A program made the translations under genes and the position numbers. The notes beneath the pieces are model-generated. The model searched no databases. It was not told the origin of the DNA and worked only from the letters and a program-made list of their open reading frames with translations. This document shows positions 45,485 through 55,424 of a stretch of 64,000 bases of DNA, in pieces (the first letter of the stretch is position 1; each line of letters begins with the position of its first letter). The DNA is from Roseovarius gahaiensis (GTDB taxonomy: Bacteria; Pseudomonadota; Alphaproteobacteria; Rhodobacterales; Rhodobacteraceae), in contig NZ_JAAORB010000008.1 of the NCBI RefSeq assembly GCF_011601345.1, positions 40,657 through 104,656 of the forward strand. The letters run 5' to 3'.

Positions 45485-45546
45485 TCCGCGTTAAATCTGG
45501 CGCCGCTTGTCCGCCGTGACCGGCGGCCGCGCAGCGCCTTGGTGTG

Positions 45547-46185
45547 TCAGGGTTTCCAGTTCAGGAAGTTGGCAATGATCCGCAGGCCGGTCGACTGGCT
45601 TTTTTCCGGGTGAAATTGCGTGCCGACAATATTGTCGCGCCCGACCACTGCCGTGATCGGACCGCCATAATCGACATGCGCCAGCAGGTGTGCCGGATCG
45701 TCGACGCGGAAATGATAGGAATGCACGAAATACGCGTGATCGCCGGTTGAGATGCCGTCGAACACAGGGTGCGGATGGTCGATCACCAGATCGTTCCAGC
45801 CCATATGCGGCACTTTCAGCGTGGCGTCGGAGGGCGCGATGCGGTCCACCGTTCCGCCGATCCAGTCAAACCCGTCGGTTTCACGGTATTCAAGGCCGCG
45901 CGTGGCCAGCATCTGCATCCCGATGCAGATACCCATGAAGGGGCGGCCTTGGGTCATGACCGCCTCTTGGATGGCCTCGAACAGGCCGCGGTGATCGTAA
46001 AGCTCATCACGGCAGGCCGGAAACGCGCCGTCCCCCGGCAAGACAATGCGCGAGGCGCGGCGCACGGTGTCGGGGTCTGACGTGATGGTCACGGCACCGG
46101 CGCCCACCTCGGACGCCATGCGCTGAAACGCTTTTTCAGCCGAGTGCAGGTTGCCGGATTCGTAGTCGACGATAACGGTGGTCAT
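45547..46185 (-). CDS. hisH: Imidazole glycerol phosphate synthase glutaminase subunit
   Basis: This 212-residue class I glutamine amidotransferase feeds ammonia to HisF. The nucleophile is Cys87 in GICIGMQML, and the His/Glu pair lies in GTQFHPEKSQ. The ATG at 46185 begins MTTVIVDYESGNLHS. hisB ends 5 bases upstream, so hisB and hisH are one operon. Confidence 0.96.
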   Translation of the reverse strand: MTTVIVDYESGNLHSAEKAFQRMASEVGAGAVTITSDPDTVRRASRIVLPGDGAFPACRDELYDHRGLFEAIQEAVMTQGRPFMGICIGMQMLATRGLEYRETDGFDWIGGTVDRIAPSDATLKVPHMGWNDLVIDHPHPVFDGISTGDHAYFVHSYHFRVDDPAHLLAHVDYGGPITAVVGRDNIVGTQFHPEKSQSTGLRIIANFLNWKP

Positions 46186-46190
46186 GCCGG

Positions 46191-46778
46191 TCACAGCGCC
46201 CCTTTGGTCGATGGCACGGCATCGGATTTGCGCGCATCGGTTTCCACGGCGTCGCGCAGGGCGCGGGCGACGGCCTTGAATGCGGCCTCGGCGATGTGGT
46301 GACTGTTGATCCCGTGCAGCGCATCGACATGCAGGGTGATGCCGCCATGGGTGCTGAGGGCCTGAAAGAACTCGCGCACCAGCTCGGTGTCGAAATGGCC
46401 GATTTTCTGTGTGGGCATATCGACATTCCACACCAGATAGGGCCGTCCCGACAGGTCAAGCGCGGCGCGCACCAGCGCGTCATCCATCGGCAGAAGGCAG
46501 GCACCATAGCGGCGAATCCCGCGCTTGTCGCCAAGCGCTTGGGTCAGGGCCTGACCAAGGGCGATGCCCACATCCTCGACGCTGTGGTGATCGTCGATAT
46601 GGGTGTCGCCATCGCAGCGGATTGTCATGTCGATCAGCGAATGACGCGCCAATTGATCCAGCATGTGATCAAAAAAGCCGACGCCGGTCTGGGTGTCATA
46701 AGCCCCGGTGCCGTCGAGATTGACCTCGACGTTGATCTGGGTTTCGGCGGTTTTGCGTGTGATCGTGGCGCTGCGCAT
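46191..46778 (-). CDS. hisB: Imidazoleglycerol-phosphate dehydratase
   Basis: This 195-residue manganese enzyme has the paired metal motifs [21 protein letters not shown] and [19 protein letters not shown], plus [15 protein letters not shown]. It is the monofunctional form without the phosphatase half. It is first in the hisB-hisH run. Confidence 0.96.
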   Translation of the reverse strand: MRSATITRKTAETQINVEVNLDGTGAYDTQTGVGFFDHMLDQLARHSLIDMTIRCDGDTHIDDHHSVEDVGIALGQALTQALGDKRGIRRYGACLLPMDDALVRAALDLSGRPYLVWNVDMPTQKIGHFDTELVREFFQALSTHGGITLHVDALHGINSHHIAEAAFKAVARALRDAVETDARKSDAVPSTKGAL

Positions 46779-46915
46779 TAGGTTTGCCCTTTTTGGTGTT
46801 CGGCATCTTTATAGGGGGGACGTTCGACCGCGCCAAGGGGCCGCCACGCGATTGGTCCGGCCTGCGGCGCCTGCGCGACAGGCGGGTCGCAATGATCTTG
46901 ATGGGGAAGAGTAAT

Positions 46916-46990
46916 TGGAGCGGGTGATGAGATTCGAACTCACGACATTTACCTTGGCAAGGTAACGCTCTACCCCTGAGCTACACCCGC
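46916..46990 (-). tRNA. tRNA-Gly (GCC)
   Basis: On the minus strand, acceptor GCGGGTG/CACCCGC, D arm GCTC, anticodon stem TTACC/GGTAA around TTGGCAA (anticodon GCC), T arm GTGAG/CTCAT-like pairing, T73 and an encoded CCA are visible. Confidence 0.96.
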
Positions 46991-47386
46991 GTCCTTGGGT
47001 AGGGCGGGATTTATAAACTCTTGGCGGTGGCCGCAAGACCAAATTTCAGGAAATCTAAGAAAAAGTTTTTCGAGGGCCGCGCGCCACCTGCTTGAGGGGC
47101 CAAATCACAAGGCCAGTTCGGCAAAACCCAGCATTGTTGACAGCGCAAGCCCCCCCAAGCAGCACGATCTGGTGCCGTGGGGCGCGACTTCGCCGATTTG
47201 AAGAAGGCGGACGCGGGGGGCGAAGGTGACTGTTGGCGTGCGGGCGAAAGCGTTGGGTCCCTACCAAGCAATGACGGTTGTTAGCCCCGGAGCAGTCATT
47301 TGGACCGGCACTGAAGGAGATTAATGCGAATGTGCAAGGTGTTGGCCGCGACTGGCTGGGTTGCGGGACCAAGCGGATATCCTCGC
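46991..47386. other. Intergenic region without recognisable features
   Basis: About 400 bases after tRNA-Gly hold no supported gene on either strand. Short frames lack ribosome sites and have no family resemblance. The next section is repeat copy B. Confidence 0.5.
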
Positions 47387-47560
47387 CCGCGCGGGATCAA
47401 GGCCGAAGGCTGCCGCGCATCGCCGGGCCGCCCCCACGGCACGGCGATTGGGCTGATCTTGGTGCGCCGCTTGAAGGTCGCGCGCAAGTGGTTGGGATAA
47501 AGTGCTAAAGCGCCGGGTTGGGTCGCCGCACCGCGGCCCGGCAATGCGCGGCTTGTTCAT
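47387..47560 (+). repeat. Dispersed intergenic repeat, copy B
   Basis: This is the inverted-orientation partner of 35940-36115. Shared blocks in order are ATCAAGGCCG, ATCG-CGGGCCGCCCC, CGGCGATTGGGCTG, GCTTGAA-GTCGCGCGC, GATAAAGTGCTA and CGCGGCCCG. Both copies lie in gene-free DNA near the 3' end of a minus-strand gene (metY, pyruvate carboxylase). Confidence 0.7.
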
Positions 47561-47617
47561 TCGACGCACCCGGCACGGCGATGGGGTTTGGCCCGCCATT
47601 GGCGATGCCTGAAATTC

Positions 47618-47647
47618 AAGGCCCCGGAAACGCACCCACGGGGCCTT
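47618..47647 (-). terminator. Hairpin downstream of pyruvate carboxylase
   Basis: AAGGCCCC at 47618-47625 and GGGGCCTT at 47640-47647 form an 8-bp stem, 7 bases past the stop. The T-run on the minus strand is weak (TTGAATTT), so termination strength is uncertain. Confidence 0.5.
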
Positions 47648-47653
47648 TCACCC

Positions 47654-50600
47654 TTATTCGAATTCGACCAGCAGATCCTTGGCGTCGATCTGGCCACCGG
47701 CCTGCACATGCACAGCCTTGACGGTGGCGTCGCGTTCGGCGTGGATGCCGGTTTCCATTTTCATCGCTTCGATGGTCAGAAGCATGTCGCCTTCCTTGAT
47801 TTTCTGACCCACGGACACCGTGACACTGGCCACGACGCCGGGCATTGGCGCGCCGACATGGGCCGGGTTGCCTTGCTCGGCCTTGGGTCGTGCGGCGGTG
47901 GTGGCCTTGGCCTTGCGGTCGGGCACGCGGATCACGCGCGGCTGACCGTTGAGTTCAAAGAACACCTTCACCTCGCCGTCCTCGCCGGTTTCGCCGACGG
48001 TTTGCAGGCGGATTTCAAGGATTTTGCCGGGGTCGATCTCGGCCGAGATTTCTTCGCCCGGCTCCATCCCGTAAAAGAAGATGCGCGTGGGCAGCGTGCG
48101 CACAGGGCCATACATCCGGTGGCGGCCCATGTAATCAAGGAAGACCTTGGGATACATCAGATATCCGTTGAGGTCTTCGTTATCCACCGCCTTGCCTTCA
48201 AGCTGGTCAATCAGATCGGCCTGCGCGGCCTTCAGATCAACCGGGTCCAAATGTGCGCCAGGGCGCGCGGTGTTGGGTTTTTCGTCCTTCAGCACTTTCT
48301 TGACGATGGCCTCGGGAAAGCCGCCGGGGGGCTGGCCCAGATTGCCGCGCATCATGTCGATCACCGAATCGGGAAAGGCCACATCGGTGTCGGGGTTTTC
48401 GACATCGGCGCGGGTCAATCCTTGGCTGACCATCATCAGCGCCATGTCACCCACCACCTTGGAGGAGGGCGTGACCTTGACGATATCGCCGAACATCTGG
48501 TTCACGTCGGCATAGGTCTTGGCGATGTCGGGCCACTTTTCCTCAAGCCCAAGGCTGCGGGCCTGCGCCTTGAGGTTGGTGAACTGTCCGCCGGGCATTT
48601 CGTGCAGATACACTTCCGAGGCCGGGGCGGCGAGCCCGGATTCAAACGCCACGTATTGCGCGCGCACCTGTTCCCAGTAATTCGAGATCTCGCGGATCCG
48701 CTCGATATCCAGCCCGGTGTCACGCTCGGTATGCATCAAGGCTTCGACGATCGAGCCAAGGCAGGGCTGTGAGGTGCCGCCCGAGAACGCATCCATCGCC
48801 GCATCCACCGCATCGACGCCCGCGTCTGCGGCGGCCAGAATGGTGCCACCGGCAATGCCGCTGGTGTCGTGGGTGTGGAAATGCACCGGGATCGTCAATT
48901 CGTCCTTCAGCGCCTTGACCAATGCGCGCGCCGCGGCGGGTTTCAACAGGCCCGCCATGTCTTTGAGGCCCAGCACATGCGCGCCTGCCGCCTCCAGTTC
49001 TTTCGCCATGGCGACATAATATTTCAGGTCATACTTGGCGCGGTCAGGATCAAGGATATCGCCGGTGTAGCAAATCGTGCCCTCGCAGATCTTGCCGGTG
49101 CCGATCACCGCGTCCATGGCGACGCGCATGTTTTCCACCCAGTTGAGGCTGTCGAACACGCGGAACACATCAACGCCGGTGTCCGCAGCTTGGCGCACGA
49201 ATTCCTGCACCACGTTGTCGGGATAGTTGGTGTAGCCCACCCCGTTTGAGGCGCGCAGCAGCATTTGCGTCAGCACATTTGGCATGGCGGCGCGCAGTTC
49301 GCGCAGGCGTTGCCACGGGCATTCCTGCAAGAAACGGTAGGCCACATCGAAGGTGGCCCCGCCCCAGCATTCCACGCTGAACAGTTGCGACAGGTTGGCG
49401 GCGTAAGCAGGCGCGACTTTGATCATGTCGATCGACCGCATCCGGGTGGCCAACAGCGATTGGTGCCCGTCGCGCATGGTTGTATCGGTCAACAAAAGCT
49501 GCGGCTGGTCTAGCATCCAGTCGGCCACACCCTTGGCGCCTTTGGCGTCCAAAAGTGTCTTGGTGCCGGGGGCCGCATCGCCGATCAAATGCGGCGGGCG
49601 GGGTGGCTTGGCCTCGGCCGGTTTGGCGCGGCCTGTGGTTTCGGGATGCCCGTTCACGGTGATGTCGGCGATATAGGTCAGAACCTTGGTGCCCCGATCC
49701 CGCCGTTTGCTGAACTTGAACAGATCGGGCGTGTCGTCGATGAACTTGGTCGTATAATCGTTGCTGAGGAAGGTCGGGTGCTTCAGCAGGTTTTCGACAA
49801 AGGCGATATTGGTGCTGACGCCGCGAATACGGAACTCGCGCAGGGCGCGGTCCATTCGCGCGATTGCCGCTTCGGGCGTTTGCGCGTGGGCTGTGACCTT
49901 GGTCAGAAGGCTGTCATAATACCGCGTGATCACCCCGCCCGCATAGGCGGTGCCACCATCAAGGCGAATGCCCATGCCCGTGGCCGAGCGGTAAGCGGTG
50001 ATGCGGCCATAATCGGGTATGAAATTGTTCAGCGGATCTTCGGTGGTGATCCGCGTTTGCAACGCATGGCCGTTCAGAGTGATGGCATCCTGACCGGTCT
50101 TGCCCGTGGCCTCTTGGATGGTTTTGCCCTCGGCGATGCGAATTTGCGCCTGCACGATGTCGATGCCGGTCACTTCCTCGGTGACGGTATGTTCGACCTG
50201 CACGCGTGGGTTGACCTCGATGAAATAGAACTGGCTGGTGTCCATATCCATCAGGAACTCGACCGTGCCGGCGCATTCGTAATTGACGTGCTTGCAAATC
50301 TTGTAGCCAAGCTCGCAAATCTCGGCGCGTTGCAGATCGGTCAGGTAGGGGGCTGGCGCCCGCTCAACGACTTTTTGGTTGCGGCGCTGCACGGTGCAGT
50401 CACGCTCGAAAAGGTGATACATCTGGCCGTGCTTGTCGCCCAGAATCTGGACCTCGACATGCCGGGCGCGGATGATCATCTTTTCCAGATACCCCTCGCC
50501 ATTGCCAAAGGCGGCCTCGGCCTCGCGGCGGCCTTCCATGACCTTCTCGGCCAGCTCATCAGGGCCGTTGATCGGGCGCATGCCGCGCCCGCCGCCGCCC

Positions 50601-51091
50601 CATGACGCCTTGAGCATCAAGGGATAGCCGATCTGTTCGGCCTCGGCGCGGATAGCATCCATATCGTCGCCCAGAACTTCGGTGGCCGGAATGACGGGCA
50701 CACCGGCCTCGATCGCCACTTTGCGGGCGCTGGCCTTGTCGCCAAGGGCGCGCATGGTTTCGGACTTGGGGCCGATAAAGGTGATGCCATTGGCATCGCA
50801 GGCATCCACGAAATCGGGGTTTTCCGACAGCAGGCCATAGCCGGGGTGAATCGCATCAGCGCCCGAATCCTTGGCGACACGGATGATTTCATCAATCGAC
50901 AGATAAGCGGCCACAGGGCCAAGGCCTTCGCCGATGCGATAGGCTTCGTCGGCCTTGAAGCGATGCAGGCCCAGCTTGTCTTCTTCGGCAAAGACCGCGA
51001 CCGTGCGCTTGCCCATTTCATTGGCCGCCCGCATGATGCGGATCGCAATTTCGCCGCGGTTGGCAATAAGGATTTTCTTGAACTCGCTCAC
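47654..51091 (-). CDS. pyc: Pyruvate carboxylase
   Basis: This 1145-residue biotin enzyme makes oxaloacetate from pyruvate. The biotin carboxylase domain (about 1-450) begins FKKILIANRGEIAIRIMRAANE and has KASWGGGGRGM. The carboxyltransferase domain (about 530-820) has TTMRDGHQSLLATRMRS with the metal site. The C-terminal biotinyl domain carries EAMKMETGIH with the biotin lysine. Length is normal. The start is read as GTG at 51091 with AGGGGGG 9 bases upstream; an ATG at 51118 in frame has no site. Confidence 0.96.
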   Translation of the reverse strand: MSEFKKILIANRGEIAIRIMRAANEMGKRTVAVFAEEDKLGLHRFKADEAYRIGEGLGPVAAYLSIDEIIRVAKDSGADAIHPGYGLLSENPDFVDACDANGITFIGPKSETMRALGDKASARKVAIEAGVPVIPATEVLGDDMDAIRAEAEQIGYPLMLKASWGGGGRGMRPINGPDELAEKVMEGRREAEAAFGNGEGYLEKMIIRARHVEVQILGDKHGQMYHLFERDCTVQRRNQKVVERAPAPYLTDLQRAEICELGYKICKHVNYECAGTVEFLMDMDTSQFYFIEVNPRVQVEHTVTEEVTGIDIVQAQIRIAEGKTIQEATGKTGQDAITLNGHALQTRITTEDPLNNFIPDYGRITAYRSATGMGIRLDGGTAYAGGVITRYYDSLLTKVTAHAQTPEAAIARMDRALREFRIRGVSTNIAFVENLLKHPTFLSNDYTTKFIDDTPDLFKFSKRRDRGTKVLTYIADITVNGHPETTGRAKPAEAKPPRPPHLIGDAAPGTKTLLDAKGAKGVADWMLDQPQLLLTDTTMRDGHQSLLATRMRSIDMIKVAPAYAANLSQLFSVECWGGATFDVAYRFLQECPWQRLRELRAAMPNVLTQMLLRASNGVGYTNYPDNVVQEFVRQAADTGVDVFRVFDSLNWVENMRVAMDAVIGTGKICEGTICYTGDILDPDRAKYDLKYYVAMAKELEAAGAHVLGLKDMAGLLKPAAARALVKALKDELTIPVHFHTHDTSGIAGGTILAAADAGVDAVDAAMDAFSGGTSQPCLGSIVEALMHTERDTGLDIERIREISNYWEQVRAQYVAFESGLAAPASEVYLHEMPGGQFTNLKAQARSLGLEEKWPDIAKTYADVNQMFGDIVKVTPSSKVVGDMALMMVSQGLTRADVENPDTDVAFPDSVIDMMRGNLGQPPGGFPEAIVKKVLKDEKPNTARPGAHLDPVDLKAAQADLIDQLEGKAVDNEDLNGYLMYPKVFLDYMGRHRMYGPVRTLPTRIFFYGMEPGEEISAEIDPGKILEIRLQTVGETGEDGEVKVFFELNGQPRVIRVPDRKAKATTAARPKAEQGNPAHVGAPMPGVVASVTVSVGQKIKEGDMLLTIEAMKMETGIHAERDATVKAVHVQAGGQIDAKDLLVEFE

Positions 51092-51316
51092 GGGCTTCAG
51101 CCCCCCTGTCTGTCGCATATCATTCGACCGGCCTATGCGTTGCGCAGCTTGCTGCGGTGCAGCGCCGGTGCAGCCATTTTGTAGGAGTTGTGAAAGGTTT
51201 GCGCAATGCCGCAGCGACGTCTTTCACCATAACGCGACATTTCGTGGATGTTCGGTCGGCACCTCGGTTGCCTTGGGCAAAATAGAAAAATGTATACAGT
51301 TCAATTCTCTACAGCT

Positions 51317-52498
51317 TCACGCAGTAAAGCGTGATGGTGTCGCAGCAGGGGGCGACACCTCGGGGGCGGAAATCAGCCTGCGGGGGGCCTCTGACAGGTT
51401 CGACAGGCCCAGCTGACCCATGTTTGCCCGAAGGTCGAGCGACAGAATATCATGTAGATGTGCAGGCCCCTTGGCGCCAAGCGCCCCGAGGGCATAATGC
51501 CAAGGCCGCCCCATCATCACGTAATCCGCCCCCAGCGCGATGGCGCGCAGGATATCGAGACCGGTTTCAATTCCGCCATCAAGGATCACCGGTTTCGACG
51601 TGGCGGCGCGGATCGCGGGCAGCGCTTCGATCGTGGCGGGGGCGGCATCGAATTGCCGCCCGGCATGGTTTGAAACCCAGATCGCGTCGATGCCTTCGTC
51701 CTCAAGCCGGGGCACGTCGCCCGCGTCAAGCACCCCCTTGACGATCATCGGCCCGTCCCACGCGTCGCGCAGCCAGCGCAGATACTCCCAATCCGGCGCG
51801 GTGCGCAAAAGGTAGCCCGCATGCGCGGTTGATGACAGCCCGCTGAGATTGCCTGCATAGTGATCAATCAGTTTCATCCGCGGCATGCCGCGCCGGGCGA
51901 TGCCGGTGGCCCATGTCGGGCAACGCGCAATCTGGGCCAACAGGCGCGGCGTCAGTTTCGGCGGCGTCGTCAGGCCCGAGCGCACCTGCCGTTCGCGGCG
52001 GCTGGCTACGGGCACATCGACTGTCAGCACCAGCGTGCCAAAGCCCGCGTTACGCGCCCGCGCTAGCATATCGGCGCGAATATCGGGGTCGCGCGGCGGA
52101 TACATCTGGAACCAGGCATGTTCGCCCACCACGCCTTGTAAATCGGAGGGTGTTTGCGTGGCCACCGTGGACAGCGCGTAGGGCATGCCCAATTGCGCCG
52201 CAGCCCCGGCCAAAAGCTGTTCGGCCCCCGGCCAAATCAGGCCCGACATGCCAAGCGGCGCAATGCCGACGGGCAGGGGCAGGGTCTGGCCGAAAAGACG
52301 GGCGGACAGGTCCGGCGTGATCTCGCCGTGCAGAATCGAGGGCATGAGGCGCACCTCATCCAGCTTACTGCGGTTGCGGGCGGTCGTGGCTTCGGACCCG
52401 GTGCCACTGTCGAGATATTCCCAAACGAAATGCGGGATGCGGCGGCGGGCGCGCTGGCGCAGATCGTGCAAAGCGGGGTATTTTGCGTGCAAGTCCAT
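51317..52498 (-). CDS. FMN-dependent alpha-hydroxy acid dehydrogenase/oxidase
   Basis: This 393-residue TIM-barrel flavoprotein of the lactate dehydrogenase (LldD)/glycolate oxidase family shows PVGIAPLGMSGLIWPGAE, LVLTVDVPVASRRERQVRSG and the active-site VSNHAGRQFDAAPATIEALP (catalytic His). FMN-phosphate loops are DGGIETGLDILRAIALGADYVMMGRPW. The usual SNHGGRQ has Ala in place of Gly. L-lactate or another 2-hydroxy acid is the likely substrate. Confidence 0.92.
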   Translation of the reverse strand: MDLHAKYPALHDLRQRARRRIPHFVWEYLDSGTGSEATTARNRSKLDEVRLMPSILHGEITPDLSARLFGQTLPLPVGIAPLGMSGLIWPGAEQLLAGAAAQLGMPYALSTVATQTPSDLQGVVGEHAWFQMYPPRDPDIRADMLARARNAGFGTLVLTVDVPVASRRERQVRSGLTTPPKLTPRLLAQIARCPTWATGIARRGMPRMKLIDHYAGNLSGLSSTAHAGYLLRTAPDWEYLRWLRDAWDGPMIVKGVLDAGDVPRLEDEGIDAIWVSNHAGRQFDAAPATIEALPAIRAATSKPVILDGGIETGLDILRAIALGADYVMMGRPWHYALGALGAKGPAHLHDILSLDLRANMGQLGLSNLSEAPRRLISAPEVSPPAATPSRFTA

Positions 52499-52572
52499 GG
52501 CGTGACTTTACGCGCGTGCAAGGCGGTGTCCAGATGGCATGGTGAAAAGCGGACGGGCATAAAAAATCATGG

Positions 52573-52587
52573 GAACAATCCCCGAAC
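52573..52587 (+). promoter_or_regulatory. LexA (SOS) box of uvrD/pcrA
   Basis: GAAC-AATCCCC-GAAC is an exact GAAC-N7-GAAC match, ending 42 bases before the ATG of the helicase gene at 52630. The position suits repression by LexA. Confidence 0.7.
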
Positions 52588-52629
52588 ATTCCCTTTAACT
52601 TGGGCTTAACCCGCGCTATCGTTTCCTAC

Positions 52630-54981
52630 ATGAGCAGTTTTGACGAATCCGATGCCTTTGAAGGCGCTTCATTGGCTGCGCGCGCCATGGCCGCGCGGCC
52701 GATGCCCTATCTTGACGGGTTGAACCCGGAACAACGCGCCGCGGTCGAGGCGCTGGACGGCCCGGTGTTGATGCTGGCCGGGGCCGGGACCGGCAAGACC
52801 AAGGCTTTGACCACGCGCATCGTGCATCTGCTCAACACCGGCACCGCGCGCCCGAACGAGATTTTGGCGGTCACCTTCACCAACAAGGCCGCGCGCGAGA
52901 TGAAAGAGCGTGTTGGCCGCCTGCTGGGCGAGGCGGTGGAAGGGATGCCTTGGCTCGGCACGTTTCATTCGATCTGCGTCAAGCTGCTGCGGCGGCATGC
53001 CGAACTGGTTGAATTGAAGTCGAACTTCACCATTCTGGATACCGACGATCAAATACGTCTGCTGAAACAATTGCTTCAGGCCGCAGGCATCGACGACAAA
53101 CGCTGGCCCGCGCGGCAATTGGCAGGCGTCATCGACCATTGGAAAAACCGAGCTTGGACGCCCGAGACGGTGCCAGCGTCCGAGGCAGGGGCGTTTGATG
53201 GCAAGGCCCCGGCGCTGTATCGGCAATACCAGACCCGCCTACGCGAGTTGAACGCCGTGGATTTTGGCGACCTTTTGTTGCATGTGGTCACGATTTTCCA
53301 ACAGCATCCCGATGTGCTGGCGCAATACCAACGCTGGTTCCGCTATATCTTGGTGGACGAGTATCAGGATACCAACGTCGCCCAATACCTGTGGCTGCGG
53401 CTGTTGGCCGGGGGGCACAAGAACATTTGCTGTGTGGGCGATGACGATCAGTCGATCTATGGCTGGCGCGGGGCCGAGGTGGGCAATATCCTGCGCTTCG
53501 AGAAAGATTTCCCCGGTGCCAAGGTGGTTCGGCTTGAGCAGAATTACCGCTCGACCCCGCATATTCTGGCCGCTGCCGGGGGTGTGATCGCCGCCAACAA
53601 GGGCCGCTTGGGCAAAGAGTTGTGGACCGACGCGCCCGAGGGCGAGAAAGTGCGCCTGATCGGCCATTGGGATGGCGAGGAAGAAGCGCGCTGGATCGGG
53701 GAAGAAATCGAATCGATGCAGCGCGGCACGCGGGGCCTGCGCCCGATTGGCTTGGATGACATGGCGATCTTGGTGCGCGCGTCGCACCAGATGCGCGCCT
53801 TCGAGGACCGGTTCCTGACCATCGGCTTGCCGTACCGGGTGATCGGTGGCCCCCGGTTTTACGAGCGGATGGAGATCCGCGATGCCATGGCCTATTTTCG
53901 ACTGGTGGTGTCGCCATCCGACGATCTGGCCTTCGAGCGGATCGTGAACACGCCCAAGCGCGGCCTTGGCGACAAGGCACGGCAAACCATTCAGCGGATC
54001 GCGCGTGACCATGGCGTGTCGCTGCTGGACGGGGCGGCATTGGCGGTGGAGCAGGGCGCGATCAAGGGCAAGGGCGCGAATGCCCTGGGCAAACTGGTGG
54101 TTGACCTGTCACGCTGGGGCCGAATGACGGGGGATGCGGACCTAAGCCATATGGAGCTGGCCGAGATCATTCTGGACGAATCGGGCTACACCGAGATGTG
54201 GCAGAACGACAAGACGCCCGAGGCACCGGGCCGTCTGGAAAACCTCAAGGAACTGGTGAAAGCGCTTGAGCAGTTCGAGAACCTTGGCGGGTTTTTGGAA
54301 CATGTCAGCCTGATCATGGACAATGAAAACGAAGAGCAGGGCGAGAAAGTGTCGATCATGACCCTGCATGCCGCCAAGGGGCTGGAATTTCCCGCCGTCT
54401 TCCTGCCGGGGTGGGAAGATGGGCTGTTCCCCTCGCAACGCTCGATGGATGAATCCGGCCTCAAGGGCGTCGAAGAAGAGCGCCGTTTGGCCTATGTCGG
54501 CATCACCCGCGCCGAAGAAATTTGCACGATTTCATTCGCCGGAAACCGCCGGGTGTATGGGCAATGGCAATCGCAAATGCCTTCGCGTTTTATTGACGAA
54601 TTGCCTGAGGCGCATGTGGAGGTGCTGACCCCGCCGGGCCTTTATGGCGGCGGCTATGGCGCGGCGGCGGGCGGTTCGGTGCAAAGTGGGCTGGAAACGC
54701 GCGCGGCCGAGGCCAATGTTTATAACTCGCCGGGTTGGCGGCGGCTGCAATCGCGCGCGGGCGACAGGCCAATCAGCCAGCCGCGCGACTCGAAATCCAG
54801 CGTGATCGACGCCCAAGCGATCAGCGCGCATACTTTGGGCGAACGCGTGTTCCATCAGAAGTTCGGCTATGGCGCGATCATCGGGGTTGAAGGCGACAAG
54901 CTGGAAATTGAGTTCGAAAAAGCGGGCGTCAAGAAAGTGGTTGGCCGGTTTGTCACCGGCGCGGATGACGTACCGTTCTGA
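52630..54981 (+). CDS. uvrD: UvrD/PcrA superfamily I DNA helicase
   Basis: This 783-residue 3'-5' helicase is used in nucleotide excision and mismatch repair. Walker A GAGTGKT is at 51-57, then FTNKAAREMKERV (motif Ia), DEYQDTN (motif II), GDDDQSIYGWRGA (III), QNYRS (IV), VSIMTLHAAKGLEFPAVFLPGWEDGLFP (V) and EEERRLAYVGITRA (VI). The C-terminus ends in the Tudor-like domain GERVFHQKFGYGAIIGVEGDKLEIEF that binds RNA polymerase in UvrD/PcrA. The ATG at 52630 is chosen over 52600 because it is downstream of the LexA box and starts the family-like sequence. Confidence 0.95.
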   Translation: MSSFDESDAFEGASLAARAMAARPMPYLDGLNPEQRAAVEALDGPVLMLAGAGTGKTKALTTRIVHLLNTGTARPNEILAVTFTNKAAREMKERVGRLLGEAVEGMPWLGTFHSICVKLLRRHAELVELKSNFTILDTDDQIRLLKQLLQAAGIDDKRWPARQLAGVIDHWKNRAWTPETVPASEAGAFDGKAPALYRQYQTRLRELNAVDFGDLLLHVVTIFQQHPDVLAQYQRWFRYILVDEYQDTNVAQYLWLRLLAGGHKNICCVGDDDQSIYGWRGAEVGNILRFEKDFPGAKVVRLEQNYRSTPHILAAAGGVIAANKGRLGKELWTDAPEGEKVRLIGHWDGEEEARWIGEEIESMQRGTRGLRPIGLDDMAILVRASHQMRAFEDRFLTIGLPYRVIGGPRFYERMEIRDAMAYFRLVVSPSDDLAFERIVNTPKRGLGDKARQTIQRIARDHGVSLLDGAALAVEQGAIKGKGANALGKLVVDLSRWGRMTGDADLSHMELAEIILDESGYTEMWQNDKTPEAPGRLENLKELVKALEQFENLGGFLEHVSLIMDNENEEQGEKVSIMTLHAAKGLEFPAVFLPGWEDGLFPSQRSMDESGLKGVEEERRLAYVGITRAEEICTISFAGNRRVYGQWQSQMPSRFIDELPEAHVEVLTPPGLYGGGYGAAAGGSVQSGLETRAAEANVYNSPGWRRLQSRAGDRPISQPRDSKSSVIDAQAISAHTLGERVFHQKFGYGAIIGVEGDKLEIEFEKAGVKKVVGRFVTGADDVPF

Positions 54982-55024
54982 TATCATACCCAAAAGGGGC
55001 GGCTGCGCCGCGCAGGTTTGTTAG

Positions 55025-55075
55025 ACGAGGGGCGCTGCCCCTCGTGCTCCCCGGGATATTTTTGAACAGAAGAAG
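55025..55075 (+). repeat. Dispersed 3'-end repeat, 55-kb copy
   Basis: ACGAGGGGC pairs over 9 bases with GCCCCTCGT around GCT, then GCTCCCCGGGATATTTTTGAACAGAAGAAG follows. It begins 44 bases after the uvrD stop in the same orientation. It is almost identical to the inverted 59-kb copy. Confidence 0.85.
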
Positions 55076-55149
55076 AGCCTGCCTGTGTCGGTCAGCGCCC
55101 TGACAAGGCGGTTTTGCGGCTTGCGCGGGTTTTGGGATTGCGCCACAGT

Positions 55150-55312
55150 TAACGCCTGAGGTGCCCGGTTCTGCCGGGAGAATTGGGAAGCCGGTGTAAC
55201 TCCGGCGCTGCCCCCGCAACGGTAAGGATGGGGGATGCGGCACAGGCCACTGGACCAAGACGGTCCGGGAAGGCGCTGCATCCGATCTCGCCAAGCCCGG
55301 AAACCAGCCTTG
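55150..55312 (+). promoter_or_regulatory. Cobalamin riboswitch
   Basis: Conserved elements appear in order: GAGGTGCC, GGGAA with GCCGGTG-AA-TCCGGCGCTGCCCCCGCAACGGT (the B12 box region), GCCACTG, GGGAAGG, and the closing AAGCCCGGAAACC. It binds adenosylcobalamin or a related corrinoid and usually represses the downstream gene. The next gene starts at 55425. Confidence 0.95.
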
Positions 55313-55424
55313 GACAACGTCAAGCTGCGGAGGGCGGTGGGGACGCGGCACGCCACGGCTTGGCCCCGTTCACCCTGTTCTTTGCCCCAGCCCGGCCCGG
55401 GGTGTGGCCGGTGGAGTGAACAAG

